Positions 50,901 to 64,000 are shown, counted from the stretch's first letter. The stretch: DNA of 64,000 nucleotides from Hybos culiciformis (GCA_964007475.1 OZ023273.1:20385557-20449556), one strand, 5' to 3'. Notes: generated by a model from the letters alone, not told the origin. Numbers and translations: made by a program.

Positions 50901-53900
50901 ATGTCTTATAAACATAAATGTTCCCGCAATCATCATAAAGTTATGTACTAAAAACCCTTAAGGCTCTGCTATTTTGAATATTAATTTTTCTATGAGTATG
51001 AGTATCTTGCTATATTTTTAGTTTTTTATTCTTTGTCTCGTTGTCTTCATACCTTTTATCTTGTTCTCATCGTCAATATAGAAATTAATAAAATGATATA
51101 GCTTTAAGTTTTTCATTGATAGGTTATGCAAAATTTGTATAAAAAAATTAAGTAAATTGTCATTGGCTTGCGGCTAAAACCAAAAAAAAAATTATAATTT
51201 TAAGGTGGCCGCTATAAGTTCTTTTAAATATAGATTTACTTAATCAGCTTGATTTGTTATTAATAAATTTGCTAATGTGCCAAAATTGATTACAAACATT
51301 TTCTTTCTAAAAAAAAAAACACATGTTTTATGAAATGAAATATGTTTTGTCATGATGTACTCATGGTTTGAGAGTAAAATTACATAAAATATGTATAAAT
51401 ATTTTTTACATTTAATTTACAGGCTAAACATTCACTCTTATCATTATTTATGTGACACAGAAAATATGATTTATGATGGCTATATGTTTAATAAATACTT
51501 TATTCCATGTTTTACCCAGTTATACTTATTACTCTTCAACCGCTTTTCATGGAGGAGTTCTTATATGATTATTTTTTATTGTTATTATTATTTTTTTTAA
51601 ATAAAACGTAGTCTTACTTAATAGTTAACTAATATAACTATATTGTCGGAATATATATAATATGTATATATATTGTGGAGATATATCGGACATAAATATA
51701 TAATGTTTTTTATTGGCTAGATAAGCTAAATTTTGCTAAATTCACAATATTTATAAAGAAGAATTATCTATTATCTATTATCTAGGAAACGAAAAATATT
51801 TTAAAATGATATGCAGTGCACCAGTAAGATCATAAGTTACCACAAACATCTTAAATGACAAAGTTGTCATTACTCACTAGTCGATAGTTAAAATTTTTCG
51901 ATTAAAAGAAGTTAAGCCAAAGTGTATATTACAAAATTATTTCTTCATTATTAATTAATTGATTTTGGTATAATTTATAAAAGATTATTTATTTGTGCAA
52001 ACATCCGTTGTTTTCGTAACCCCATACTAGGTTTTTTTTTTTCAATTTTATTATACAAAAAAAAATAAATTAAAGGACTATCATAATAATTACAACTACA
52101 AAAAATACATACATATAGATAGATTTAAAATTTTGTTTAGATTTTGTTTTTCATTCTCATCAACCAAAAAAAAAATATCAAAAGAAAAACAACGATAATG
52201 CTTTTATTTTTATAATTTATGTAAAATAAAAAAAAAATTTTTTCTTTCAAACAAAAAATCAATATACATTTGGTCTATCCCCAAAAAAAAAAAAACAAAA
52301 CTAAAGAAAAATAATATAAGATAATCAAAATAACTTATTTACACCCAAAAAAATTATTAGGAAACTTTGTCCTAAAAAAATATTTAATCACGAAATAATT
52401 TTATCTAAATAAGTGTTCGAACTTCAAAAATGAGAAGAAAAAATTTTCCTAAGTAATTGTTTTGATTTTATTATGTCATAAAATAGTTTTGAAGAGATTT
52501 CCAGCTCTCAGCCCAGCCTCAACCGAATTATAAAACAATCCGGAGACAGAGAATGAACTTTTGGGCAAAAAAAAATGTTTGTGTCTCTCACATTCTCTTA
52601 AGAAAAAAAAGTTAATCACTTTTTTTTCCAAAATTTATTTATAAAAAATAAAATTAATTTATGTGGTATAGGATTAGTTGAATTTAAATTTGAATTAATT
52701 TAATTTAAATAAAAAAAGAAATGCTACTGACCCTTGACGAAATGAAGGTGACCTGTGTAGGAAGATAGATCTTGATCAAGAAGCTTCATCGTAATAAAAT
52801 GACAAAAAAACTGTGAGATGATTTTCTTTCATAAAAAAAAAAAAACTTTCCCGAGTGTATCTTTGAAGCGTATCTATAGAAAGCATAAAAATAATGATGA
52901 CTTATCATTGATTATTTATGTGAATTCAGCAAAATGTCGCCAAACAATCTTTATTTATTCATTTATTTTTGATTATCAGAAAAAATATAAATAAAAAAAA
53001 TAGATTTTGCTTATTCTTGTGTTTTTTTTTAAAGTCTTTACATTTTTCATTTCTTTTTATTTTAACATTTTTTTTTTTTTTTGATATTAAAGTTTGATGA
53101 AATAAAACAAATTTTTTGGTGGGCATGAGTTTAAAAATATCGAAAAAATTTAAAAATTTAGAAATAAATTTATTTTTATTGTATGGAAACTACAAAATTA
53201 TTTACTGTGTATATCTTTTCTCAAAATACAGAAACAACAGAAAGCTCTGAATACTAACAACTCAACCACAGTACTAAATAGAAACAATTATTTGATTTTT
53301 CTTCATTGTAGTGTACATAATTTTCATCAACTGCATTCAGCATCAACAATATTTAAAGAAACTCAAGAAATCAGACACTAAGAAGACATTATTTCTTTCG
53401 AAATTAGTTAGAATTTTATTAATATTTATATAAAATTAACTTTTTTTTTACAAATATAAGTATATTAGATATTTTATTTAAAACTTAATTGACATTTTTA
53501 TTATGTAAAAAACATTATTTTGCATATAATAAACATTTAAATCTCTGAATATATACCTTAAAATTTTAAATTATATCCCTTTTATAATTCATTTTAGTCC
53601 TTTATGAATTTATTATTCCATATTTTGTTAGATATTATACCTACATGTATACGTATCTATAAGGACGTTTGTTGTATCTAAAATGCAAATGTGAAACACT
53701 TTGAAAGTTTACTAGGTTTATATGTAATAGAGTAAAAAGGCAAAAATTAGGACAGTCATCTATCATCAAAATTAATAATAAAGAAATGGGTTGCTCCAAA
53801 ACGGGCATCATATTTGAACACGTTTTGCATATTAAATATTTTTGCCTTCATTATGATTATTTTAAATTTAAATTTCATTTTCAAAAAATTCCTAATAAAG

Positions 53901-56900
53901 AATAATAATGTAAGAAGAAAAACGAAAAGTTATTATAAATTCATTACAACAAGTTATTTTTAACATAAATGAATAAAGTCAAAAAATCCATTTTATGAAA
54001 CTTAAAATTAAACATCATCTGGTATCCGAATTCATTAAGAATTTTACTCTCGATATTTTGTATTATTGCTGTGCGGTAATGTCGTTCAATGGTTTTTTAC
54101 CCTTTTTACATAATTTTACATTGATACTCGATACGATTTTATAGAAATAATTTACTTTGACAATTGAGATTTTTGAAACTTCATTTTAATCATGCACAAA
54201 AGTTTACAGATAGATAGTTCGGACCAGAAACTTAAAAAAAAAATAAAATAAGGATATGTTAAATTTAGAATATATTTATATAGTTTTAGTTAAACAGAAT
54301 TAAGAAGAGGTTTTAGAAGAAGTGATAAAGATATGATAATTCAAAAATTACACTAACAAAATTCACCTGCACAGATTCCGTATACAACCCCACATAACAT
54401 TCGATGTTAACACAATAATTAATTTTATTTTAGAAAAATTAATTGTATATTATGAATTTTATAATTAAAAATTATATCTTTATTTACACTATTAGTGTAT
54501 AAACAATAATTAAATTCAAATTCCCTTTTCTGCTATATAAAAAGAATTTTTTTTTCTTCATAATATTCTATTTAAAATGTTCAACAATGAGCATAAATTT
54601 CTTTCAAGCACCTTTTTTAATTACATAAAAAATTTATATTCTGACAATTATTACCAAGGAGGTGATAAAAAAGAAGAAGATTTTATATCTGATTTACTGA
54701 ACAAATTTTGATGATAAATTCATAAATTTATAAAATAGGGAAGAAGATGTAATATAATTGCCACAAGTCGCCTTTTGAGAGGATTTCAGAACTTTCTTCC
54801 GAAACGAATAATGGGATACGTAATATTTTTAGGGTCACAAAGTAGTGCTAAATAAGTCTAGGGGCAAGCTGCTTATTTTGTATATCAATTGATTAAAAAT
54901 ATTAAATTTTTGTATTATTATATTAAATTTTTATATTATTACATCTCTGGTATCGAAAACCGAAAGTAGAAGTTTATGTTTATAAAAAATATTTCATTGA
55001 AGACTCAAACTGTCACCTTCTGTCATCGGTGATTTGAAATTTAATTTCTATAGAAAATTTCGATCATTTTGCTCACAATATTTTATTCTTCAATAATCTG
55101 TTCACATTAAATATAAATGTAAAATTTTTTTTCGAAGCTGTAGCAGCAATTATTATAATTCTAGAATTTAATTCTTATAAACAAACATAATCCTTCGTCA
55201 ACGTACCCATAGTATCAATAAAACAGTTATCCGTACAAGGATAATGCTATCTCATAATGTTTATTTATTTATGTTTCCTATAAAGATTAAAATGTTGTCT
55301 ACTGCAAATTACTATTAATTCTCATTAATATAATTAAAAAAACACTTAGTTAACGCTTAATATGTAATGAACTAATGGTTAATTGCATTTTTATAATGTA
55401 ATTAATTTAAAGCTTTGTGCATTTTGCATTTGTATATTCATTTTTTGTTGTTATTTTTGATTAACTTTGAGTTATTCATGATGCATGTTTTACATTTTTA
55501 TGAATAAAATATCCAAAATTAATTAAAAATGCATTAAAAAGATTTAAAAAAAAATCCACTTCGAATAAATGTGGTAATATATAAGCTTAACGAATAAATG
55601 GATTCTCTTTTTTAATTTTTTTTCCTTTGTTGTTGCATAATAAATTCTTTGAAAATAGGTATATAAGATAAAGAATAATTGAATATATTTTAGAAACATA
55701 AGTTTGTTAAACTTAAATGTTAGAAATTTGGCACCAGATATGTCTTATCATCTATAGGTATTGGTAAAGTTATGCAACTTCTCTGTTTTATCAAACTATA
55801 ATTTTAAAAACCATTTATCCAAAGAAGATGTTTGAAATAATCTAACTAAAAACATATTCTTAAATATTTTATCGAAATGTACAATTTGGAAACGACGAAT
55901 CAATAAAATTAGAAAAAAAAAATTATTTAACAATTGCTCTCAGATAGCATGAACTTCTTTTCATATATAGTAATTTCATATTATTTCCATTTTAAAATAT
56001 AATTTGATGTAGATTTTACAATTTTTTCTTCATATACATATTTTCATATTAAATTTTAAATATGTTCAATTTTTTATGATTTTGTTATGTTAATGATATA
56101 CATACCAACCAAAATAAAAAAAGAAGTTTTTTAGTCAAAAAATTGAAATTTTAAGTAAAATATATATTCAAAAAATAAAAAAATAAATCAAAAAAGAATG
56201 CTATAACGCAAATAAATTATCCTATTAAATAATAAATAATTTCAAATTCATTCTAGACAAGTTTTAATATTTTTCTATGCATTAGTTTGTGAGTTGAATT
56301 TTAAGCTTTGAGAAACAGCGGTTTTTCCTTTCGTGGTCGGTTTGAAGTGATTTCGAATGAATTAATCTAAATTTATTATAAATAAAATTATGGTAATTTT
56401 ATGTTTATTTTATTTTTTTTGAAAATGAAATTCCCAAGAATATTAGCAATAACAAATTTTTAACTAAAAAATATTGTAAAGTTTTTTAATATGTGAGAAG
56501 AATTCGAAATAATTTTTGAATGGGACCGGATGAAATATTTTATACACATTTCAAAAATTAGATTAATATCAATTTTATTCGATAACAAATTTCGAATAAA
56601 CATTTTAGTAAGTTAATTTTTTTGAACAAAAGTATTATGATTTTGTCTAGGTTTGCGAGATAAGTGTAAAGGTAACTAATTATAAAAGGTATATATTGGT
56701 GACACAAAACAAAACTACAGATATGTACATTTAAATTAAATGTCTATTTTATTAAGACATTTAATTTTGGTTTTAGAAATGTCACAGGTTTTTAAGTTGT
56801 ATTTATTGCGTTTATTACTTTATTTTTTAAAAGTATATTTTATTTATTTATTACAATACTAATGACAATTAACATTCAACTTATTAAGCTTATAAATAGA

Positions 56901-58078
56901 TTTTCTGAATTATTTGTTTGAGCCTTTTATATTTGATAAAAGTTATATCGGTTTTTCCTGTGAACTATATTGCAAACTGAATATAATAAAACATTTAAGT
57001 TATAATTATACAAATAATAAAAATTTAATAATTTTTTCTCAAATTAAAATGAAATCGTATATGAATATAAAATATTAATATACATAGTTCAAATTATTAG
57101 TGGATGAGGAAACTGCAACACTTAAATTTTATTAAAATTATAATTTTTTTGATCTTGCAATTAGTTGATAAATGTATATAATCTTAATATGTTTCATAAC
57201 TAGCGTACATTTTCAATCTAAATAGTGTGTAATGATCGTAAATTTATGCATCTTATTTTTTTTTGCACATTTATTATTTCATGCGTAAATATTTTATTCT
57301 GAATGAAACATAAAAAATAAATTGGATTAAGTTTATTTTGAAAATTACACAATGTAATAGATCCGTAACATATATAGCGAAATAATATTGAATTAATATT
57401 TTTTTTGCCACAATTTTTAAGTATAATCAAATACTTAATGGATTAAAAATTAGCACCTGAATGAAAATTCTCATGATAAATATTTTTAATGTTGTTCTTA
57501 ATCCAACTTCCTAAGCATTTTCAAACCATATAATTTTCTTTTATGTGCATATTTTTTTTTATTTATTTATTTTTTTTAGGTAATTAAACCAATAATACCC
57601 AGTATTTTTTTATATGTTTTAATAAAGAAAAAATTCAATTTGGTTTTTGTTAATTTTAACTAAGTAGAATTTATTTTTTTTTTTTCTCTACACAGAGTCA
57701 TCATCAAAAGCAATTTAATAAATTGCTTTTATCAAAACATGAAATTAAAAAAATATATATACCTAAACTTCAATGGAATTAAGCTTGCAACTCTTGTGTA
57801 GCATATAAATCATAAGTCGAATGCGCATTTCTTCCTGTTTATGTTATCTCATTATGTTTGAATTTTTTTGTTTTTTTTGTTTGTCTGCACTTAATTGAAA
57901 GTGCATCATAAAATTACCTCAATTATATTCAGAACTTAAGGTAAAAACAATCAACTTGATTATAATTTTACTTTTTTGTACTCTTAAGTTTTATTTTCTT
58001 TTTGCTTGTTTATTTTGTATAGAATAAAAATATACCCTTAGGGTAACAAAATAAAAATAAAAACATTCAATATTAAAC
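47951..58078. other. Ubx upstream desert, fourth segment (no gene seen)
   Basis: This is A+T-rich non-coding DNA. Patches of more complex sequence lie at 52497-52560 (CCAGCTCTCAGCCCAGCCTC near its start), 52718-52800 (includes GATCTTGATCAAG) and 54760-54880. Frames at 51391-51600 and 57218-57430 are chance frames by composition. A near-duplicate of TATTAAATTTTTRTATTATTA occurs twice around 54899-54940. No RNA gene or transposon end is recognised. Confidence 0.55.
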
Positions 58079-58330
58079 TAAAAAAAAAATTATTGAATTT
58101 CACGGATACCGAAGGAAAGAATGATTTTTTATAATGTGATGAAGTTGAATTTATGAATGTGTTAAAGGGAGAGAAACAGACCGTGGGACAATTAAAATCA
58201 AAAAAAAACAACAACACAAAACTTAATTCAAGTGAAAAATTAACACAAATTCCAGTTCGAGGTGGGAATCGAACCAACGACCGAACATGCTATAAGGGCA
58301 ATACCATTACGCCATGACGGCTGACGTTAT
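58079..58330 (-). mobile_element. tRNA-derived SINE
   Basis: On the minus strand the head carries an A box TGGCGTAATGG (58304-58314) and a perfect B box GGTTCGATTCC (58265-58275), spaced as in tRNA genes. The T arm nearly folds (4 of 5 pairs), but the acceptor arm does not pair, so this is a tRNA-related retroposon head and not a tRNA gene. A unique body of about 175 bp follows (including CCGTGGGAC and CCTTCGGTATCCGTG), ending in an A/T-rich tail with a T run near 58081. Target duplications were not found. SINEs of this type are transcribed by RNA polymerase III and moved by LINE enzymes. The open frame at 58038-58277 lies within it and is not a gene. Confidence 0.75.
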
Positions 58331-61300
58331 ACCTATACAATCAATAAATTATATTAACAATTATTTCGCGAAAAATAACTCAAAGTAACATCCTAAAAAT
58401 CTGGATCAGAAGGCTAAAAACAACATTAAAACCAATATTTTAAATTTATCTGTGCTTTCTGAAGAAGAATTGCCATAGTTAGTTAATTTTATTAAGATTT
58501 TGCATTTTTTGCTAGTTTGAGACTTAATTTATACATATATAATTATGGCATACAAAATTCAATATACAAAAAAATAAAGTTTTTGATGGAAATTTTAACT
58601 TTGTTTTATATATATTTAACTCTAAATACACTTGACTATAAGCTCTGTTCTGGATTTTTATTTGGTTTGTAAGTTTCACATATTTCTTACATACATAATG
58701 TCCTCAACTGTATAATTTCAAACTTCATTAAAAAGAAAAAAAATTATTAAAATAATATAAGAAGAGCGAAAAAAATTATTATTTGTGGAGTTGATAAAAA
58801 ATGAAAAAAAATAAAATAAAAAAAAATTCAAAATTTTCTTTCCAAATTATAACAAAATTTATCCAGAGAAAAAATAAACGATCGCCGACGGTTTTTAGCT
58901 TTAATTTTCGTATCCCTATTATAACCCTTTAAATATTTTCCTTTATTGTATGATGAAATGATGATAATCGCTGGTGATTAACAAAAAAAAAAATAAAAGA
59001 AAAATCCCCATTAAAAAAAATTTTTTTTTTTTGATAATATTATTATTTTCAAACCCTAAAAAAAGTAATGAATTTTTTTTTTGTTTTTATAAAAGCAAAT
59101 TTAAACAGCTTCCAAATTTTAATAATTTTTATATAAATTTCGTACCTATATAATTTTAAAATGAACAAAATGTAGAAGTTTCAGATAGAGCCCTATCTTT
59201 CATTACCTTCGTATCATTCAATGAGTTAAAATAGCATGTTATTGTCATATACTGAAATTTTGCACCAAACCAAAACTCTGTATATATAGATGTAATTTTT
59301 TTTTTGCTCAAGAAATTTCGTTACAACTACGAAAGTTTTTGTTAAAAAACTAAGGTACGAGAAGTCAATACTTCTTCATTGTCTAAGAAAGGTAAGCGAA
59401 AAAAAAAGAAAAACAAACCTTTGAAAATTGTTTGTTTTTTTTTTTTTTTTATTTTTTATTAAATTAAATTTTTTTCTTGAAAGCAAAAATAACTTGAGAT
59501 TTTATTTTTTCTTTTTTGTTTATTCCATTTTACGTCGGAAAACACGCAATTTATATTAAATGATTTTAACACACAATAAAATCCATAAAAACTTATATAA
59601 AATCTACAAAAAAGTAAAAAAAAAAAAAACTGCTTAAAACAGTATAGACGTGTATATAGTATGTAGAATTCAACAAAAATGCGAATATCATCCCCCTTTT
59701 TCCCGGTACACAAAATAATATACCTATACCTATAATATTTTCATATAAAAATTCCATACAGTTTTATATCTGAAATGACAAACAAAAAAAAAAGAATTTT
59801 TTTAGCGCGCATACACAAAGCCCAAAAAAGTCCCTCAAAAAAAAAAAAAATTAAATAATATTATTATTTTTTTTTTCCGATTCTTGTTGTATACCTCAAT
59901 TCTTAAATCAATAAAAAATATAATAAAAATAGCTTTAAAGACAGTTTTTATTTCAATCAGTGTTACGATTTTTATATCGGTTATGATCTCGTTTCCACTT
60001 ACTTAAATCCTCATTTTTACTGCACATTTTATATCCTATTCTGACGTACATTATATTTAAACGATAATGAGACCATCTCAGTCGCACTAAAAACTTCCAT
60101 AAAAGTTATTTTAGTTAAATTTCTTTTTCACCGGGCACATTAAGATACTGTTTTTATAATATCATCCGAAAAGATATTGTTGTGTTGTTATAAAATAATT
60201 TTCAATTATATCTTGTTACAAATTAAATATTTGCATTTTTGAATTTTAAAAATTCACGACGTCAGTATGATGTTGACAGAATATCATATGCAGTTGCGTA
60301 TATTATATGGATGCCTCATTATCAGGTGCATATAAAGCGTATAAAGCGAAATAAATTTGTTCAGAAAAAAATTGTTAAGTATGATCTAAGATTTATGAAT
60401 TTTAACAATAGTTCATATATCGAAAAAGAAATTTAATGGAATTACTTGAACTCAGGAGAACTACAGCAAGTTGTATGTTGTGATTTGATTTGTTGATATT
60501 GGGACTTTTAAATACTTGTACCCCGAATAGAGTCTATCGTCAAAAAATTTCTTTCGTAGATTTAGATCAGCTCCATGATCAGCACGTGAACATTTTGCTA
60601 TTTTAGATGATTTTTTTTTTTAATTTAATAAAATCCATACAAAAATTCACAAAAATAATATAATATACACATTATGCTATGAAAAAGGAGCCAACTGGAA
60701 CACATTTTTTTGAGAACGAAAAAAATTATTTTTCTTAGTATGTTAAAGAGTTATATAAGACTGTGTTTTGTTGAGTATGTAAAAATTTATATTTATTACA
60801 TTTTAACACAAACTTTAATATACGCAGTTGAATAAGTTCACACAACTTTTTTACTACGAAAAATATAACAGCGATCGATTAGCTCCATTTCACAAATTTA
60901 CGAATATTTTTACAAATAGCTACTATCAAATGGAGCTAATTATTTTTCATACCAGAAAACATTTTAATTATTAATTTTTTGACAAAAAGTCACAATTATC
61001 CAACATCATATATGTCATATATAATGTTTCAAATATTTCAACTTCATAAAAATGGTGTTTGCAATATAATGAAACATATTTTTAAATTTTCTCTCATCGT
61101 ACACACAATTTCAATAAAATAAAAATAAAATTTCTCAAAATGTGTTTCTATTAAAGAGAGAATAAAAAAAATAAAAAAAACGCACATGTTTTATAAGGAA
61201 AACACACAAAATGAGATATTTTTGAGAGTTTTATTATTTGTTTTTTATATCTTTTTTTTGTTGTATTGCTTAGTGTTGTGTACATTTGTAGGTTGCAACT

Positions 61301-63352
61301 AATTTTCTTTGTACACATAAAACCAATGAAACCAAAAAACACATTTTTGGTAATTTTTATTTTAATGGTTGCCATAAAATTTTTATTTCTATCTCATTCT
61401 GATTCATATTATTTCAATGGCAGTAAAAAAAACAATTTCAATGAGTTATAATCCATTGGTTTTTACAATCATGGCTTCCGTTATGTTTTTTTTTTCTGGG
61501 CGTGAACTTTTATGTTTTATTCGGAATCGGTTAAAAATAAGAAAATTTCAGTAGCGCATTTATGTAGCAAAAAAAAAAAAGTTATTTTCAAATTTATTCT
61601 TTTCAAGAAAAGATTTTTTTTTTAATTTTATAGGTATTTTTTTTTTGTTTCTTTTTTCATAATTTTTTTTTTTTTTATTTTTCTTTTGCTAAATTGTTAT
61701 AATAAAATTTTGGTGTCTTAAATAATTTAATTATTTTAATGGAATGGAATATTTTCTTACATAAATTAAATAAAAAAAAAAAAAGGGAAAATATATTTAT
61801 TTTTTTCTCCTTTATCAAAGAAAAAAAAATTGTAAGTAATAACAAATTTTTTAATGAGATTTCAAATCATGTGGAAATTAATCTATGACGACGGACGGCG
61901 GTAAAACAAAGAAAAATTAAATAAATATATAATATAATGTTTTTAGCGAGTATTGATTTTTGCTAATGGTTTGTTGAATTTAAAGTCACTTTTTATTTGA
62001 CTTTTAAAGTTCTGGTCGATTTAATACGCCAAAAACCTTAACATTATCAGGTTGCGACTTATAACGTTTTGGCAGTATAAATTTGACTTAAAATAAAAAA
62101 CTAAAAACTTAGAAAATGTACTTAATGAAGTTTTCTGATATTTTTGATACATTGCTAGGTACGTTAATGAATGGTTTGTTAACATGAGCGGAGATTCGGT
62201 TGTGACCAATATTATATGACTCTCGGCATTATAGTAAAATGTCAATATTTGCTGTTTGTGAGCAATATGAATTGCGGAAAATTAAAATACCTAAACAAAT
62301 TTTCGTATAACTTTTTAATTCTGTGCGACGGTAAAATATTATTATATTATACGTTTATTTCAATAATTATATAGTCCTTATCCCATAGAATTAATTGAAG
62401 AAAGGTAGCAATACAAAATTAAATATAAAATACAATATATTTGATTAGAATCCACCATTATAATGACCATGATAAGCATCCTCTCATCGAATATTAATTA
62501 GTACAAGTTATGTTGACTAAAATAAAAAAAATCTCCTGGGCACGCTAAAAGACGTTGCAAAAATCCTTCTATAAATAGGAACAATGTTATTCAATAACAA
62601 ATCACTTAGAAATACAAGGAATTGTGAAATAAATTAGTTCTGACTTCGGAGCCAATAATATGCCCAGATTTTGACCCTTTAGATAAAATAAACATTTTAA
62701 CCGCAGATACTGCGGAATTAGATTTTTAATATTTTTATAAAGAATGCGAATATTAATTAATGTTTTAAAGGGAGTTCCTAAGAATTTTTCGGTACACGAA
62801 CAAAAATTCAATAAAATATACGACTTTAAAATTCGATTTGAACAAAAATCTGAATGAGAACAAAAATGTCAATAAGATTCTCAGATTTAGATAAAGGTTA
62901 TTTGCTAGTTTTAACATAAATTAAAAAAAAAAATTTATTGAGAAAACTATGTGGTTTTAAAAATTTACATGTGCTCCAATTTACCTTATTTCAATTTAAA
63001 ATAAATTAATTTTATTTCTTTATTGAGCTTTTATCTTTTCCTATTATAAGGTTTATGGTTTAACATGTTTCTTATATTATTTACACCTTTATACTTAAAA
63101 ATACTTTTTAAACCAATTTGAATTCAAACACATCATACTTTAACAGCAACAGATTTTATTATTTCAGATGGCTAGTATTTAAAAAACCAAAGGTCGGTGG
63201 ATCCAGCGTGCTGTAGTCAACATCAATTCCTTAAATTGTAAATTGTTGAAAATAAAATAGAAAAATTAATTTTGCAAAACAATTTTCAATAAGAATAAAG
63301 AATAAATACAGAAACTATATTATATATAAAGAGTTTTAACGTGTAGAGGAAG
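58331..63352. other. Ubx upstream desert, fifth segment (no gene seen)
   Basis: This is A+T-rich non-coding DNA with several chance frames (59459-59713 minus, 60239-60436 plus, 61151-61375 minus, 62021-62245 minus, 62602-62811 minus), none resembling a known family. It holds the 13-bp inverted repeat at 60878-60940. Composition is slightly more balanced at 59970-60080, 60520-60600, 61870-62330 and 62520-62800, which could be old insertions or control elements. Confidence 0.55.
60878..60940. repeat. Perfect 13-bp inverted repeat (hairpin)
   Basis: ATTAGCTCCATTT (60878-60890) is the exact reverse complement of AAATGGAGCTAAT (60928-60940), separated by 37 bases. It could fold as a hairpin or be the ends of a tiny inverted-repeat element. 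No target duplication is evident. Confidence 0.7.
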
Positions 63353-63644
63353 TACGGGTATTGTGGACCACTGCAACTGTTTTCGAACATATCTCAGTTG
63401 TTTTTTGTCAATTTTTTTAACCAAAGATACATATTGAAGCTTGGTCTTTCTCCTTTACAAAAATTAGTTGAAAAGCCAAATGTCTCATGTTATTCAAAAT
63501 TATAACCTAAAATGTGGAAAAAGTCCAAAACGCCAGTTTTAGATAACGTGCGAGTTTTGCTGGTCATTTTCAAAATACAAAATATTCGGTTAATGTGGAC
63601 CAGTGTACCACAGTACCGAAATTGGGTGGTTCACATTACCCGTA
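63353..63644. mobile_element. Short inverted-repeat element (MITE-like, TACGGGTA ends)
   Basis: The left end TACGGGTATTGTGGACCAC (63353-63371) and the right end GTGGTTCACATTACCCGTA (63626-63644) are inverted repeats matching at 17 of 19 positions. The 292-bp interior has no coding capacity, contains another copy of the terminal motif (TAATGTGGACCAG, 63591-63603), and is less A/T-biased than its flanks. TA at both outer ends fits the TA target of Tc1/mariner/pogo-type elements. Copies of the same motif also occur at the right edge of the window, so this could be the left part of a larger element that continues outside. Confidence 0.55.
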
Positions 63645-63967
63645 TTGGTTATCGTCACAAAAAAAAATTTTAAAAATATGAAAAACTTAGACTTAATAAT
63701 ACTTATTTGACTTCTTCGAATGATGTTTGTTTTACTCTGTTCAAAAAAATATTAAATTTTAAAATTTTAAAATAAATGAACTTTTAAGCCAAAAAATTGT
63801 TTTCACTTTTTTTTTACAATTTTTTTGCCAAATTCAACTATCAAACTAAAACTTTTTTATTGAATGAGTTTTTAATGAGAAAATTTTTTTCTCTTTGTTT
63901 TTTAATATTGTGCATTTTTCCACATGCTTAGATTTGTTACTTAAATTTAAATAGCTGAGAAACTGCA
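63645..63967. other. A+T-rich sequence between copies of the GTGGACC terminal motif
   Basis: This has no open frame of note and no recognised feature. It is either flank of the short element to its left, or the interior of a longer element whose right end lies at or beyond the window edge. Confidence 0.4.
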
Positions 63968-64000
63968 CTGGTCCACATTAGCCGACCGGTCCACATTACC
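63968..64000 (-). mobile_element. Partial second copy of the GTGGACC terminal motif, cut by the window edge
   Basis: CTGGTCCACATTA (63968-63980) and GGTCCACATTACC (63988-64000) are two reverse-orientation copies of the motif found at both ends of the element at 63353-63644. The sequence stops before the expected CGTA end. Confidence 0.5.

Noticed and set aside
58256..58330. Functional tRNA gene (minus strand)
   Set aside because: The A and B boxes are good, but the acceptor ends GCCGTCA and CTCGAAC do not pair and a unique SINE-like body follows.
1..64000. Clusters of homeodomain TAAT and Hox/Exd-like TGATTAAT sites
   Set aside because: In sequence this rich in A+T such motifs are expected everywhere, so their density carries no information without a calibrated background.

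Overview
The window is insect nuclear DNA, very A+T-rich (roughly four fifths A+T by eye), and carries one confidently recognisable gene part: the first coding exon of the Hox gene Ultrabithorax (Ubx) on the minus strand (13700-14321). Its protein is much closer to the Ubx of higher flies than to that of mosquitoes, as I remember those sequences. This points to a fly (Diptera, probably Brachycera) that is not Drosophila. Everything else is non-coding or transposon-derived.

Layout. Ubx is read right to left, so positions 1-13699 are the start of its first intron, which continues beyond the left edge. The intron holds a decayed 763-bp hAT DNA transposon (10055-10817) with terminal inverted repeats, a near-perfect 8-bp target duplication and a frameshifted hAT C-terminal dimerisation domain. 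Positions 14322 to about 16980 are the leader and promoter-proximal DNA: homopolymer runs and trinucleotide repeats, ending in a small G+C-rich island (16877-16975) that may hold the transcription start. From about 17000 to 64000 the window is upstream DNA. In flies this interval lies between Ubx and abd-A and carries the bxd/pbx control domain. No conserved protein gene is visible there, as expected for a Hox regulatory desert.

Insertions in the upstream desert. The most striking is a compact foldback array at 24672-25212, made of nine roughly 50-bp palindromic units with G+C-rich arms inside exact 30-bp terminal inverted repeats. It is flanked by a 9-bp direct repeat. Others are a truncated 55-codon copy of a repeat-associated protein family with an FCYICGE motif (38149-38316), a tRNA-derived SINE with A and B boxes (58079-58330, minus), two weaker tRNA/SINE-like remnants, and a short inverted-repeat element with TACGGGTA ends (63353-63644). 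The terminal motif of that last element recurs at the right edge of the window.

How it works together. Ubx encodes a homeodomain transcription factor that specifies the posterior thorax and anterior abdomen. This window has only its N-terminal exon, up to the YPWM motif that binds Extradenticle. The homeodomain exon and the linker micro-exons lie off the left edge. The single visible splice donor lacks the second donor 27 bases downstream that makes the Drosophila 'b' element, so splicing of this gene probably differs from Drosophila. Nearly all other short open frames are chance frames in A+T-rich DNA and are left out.
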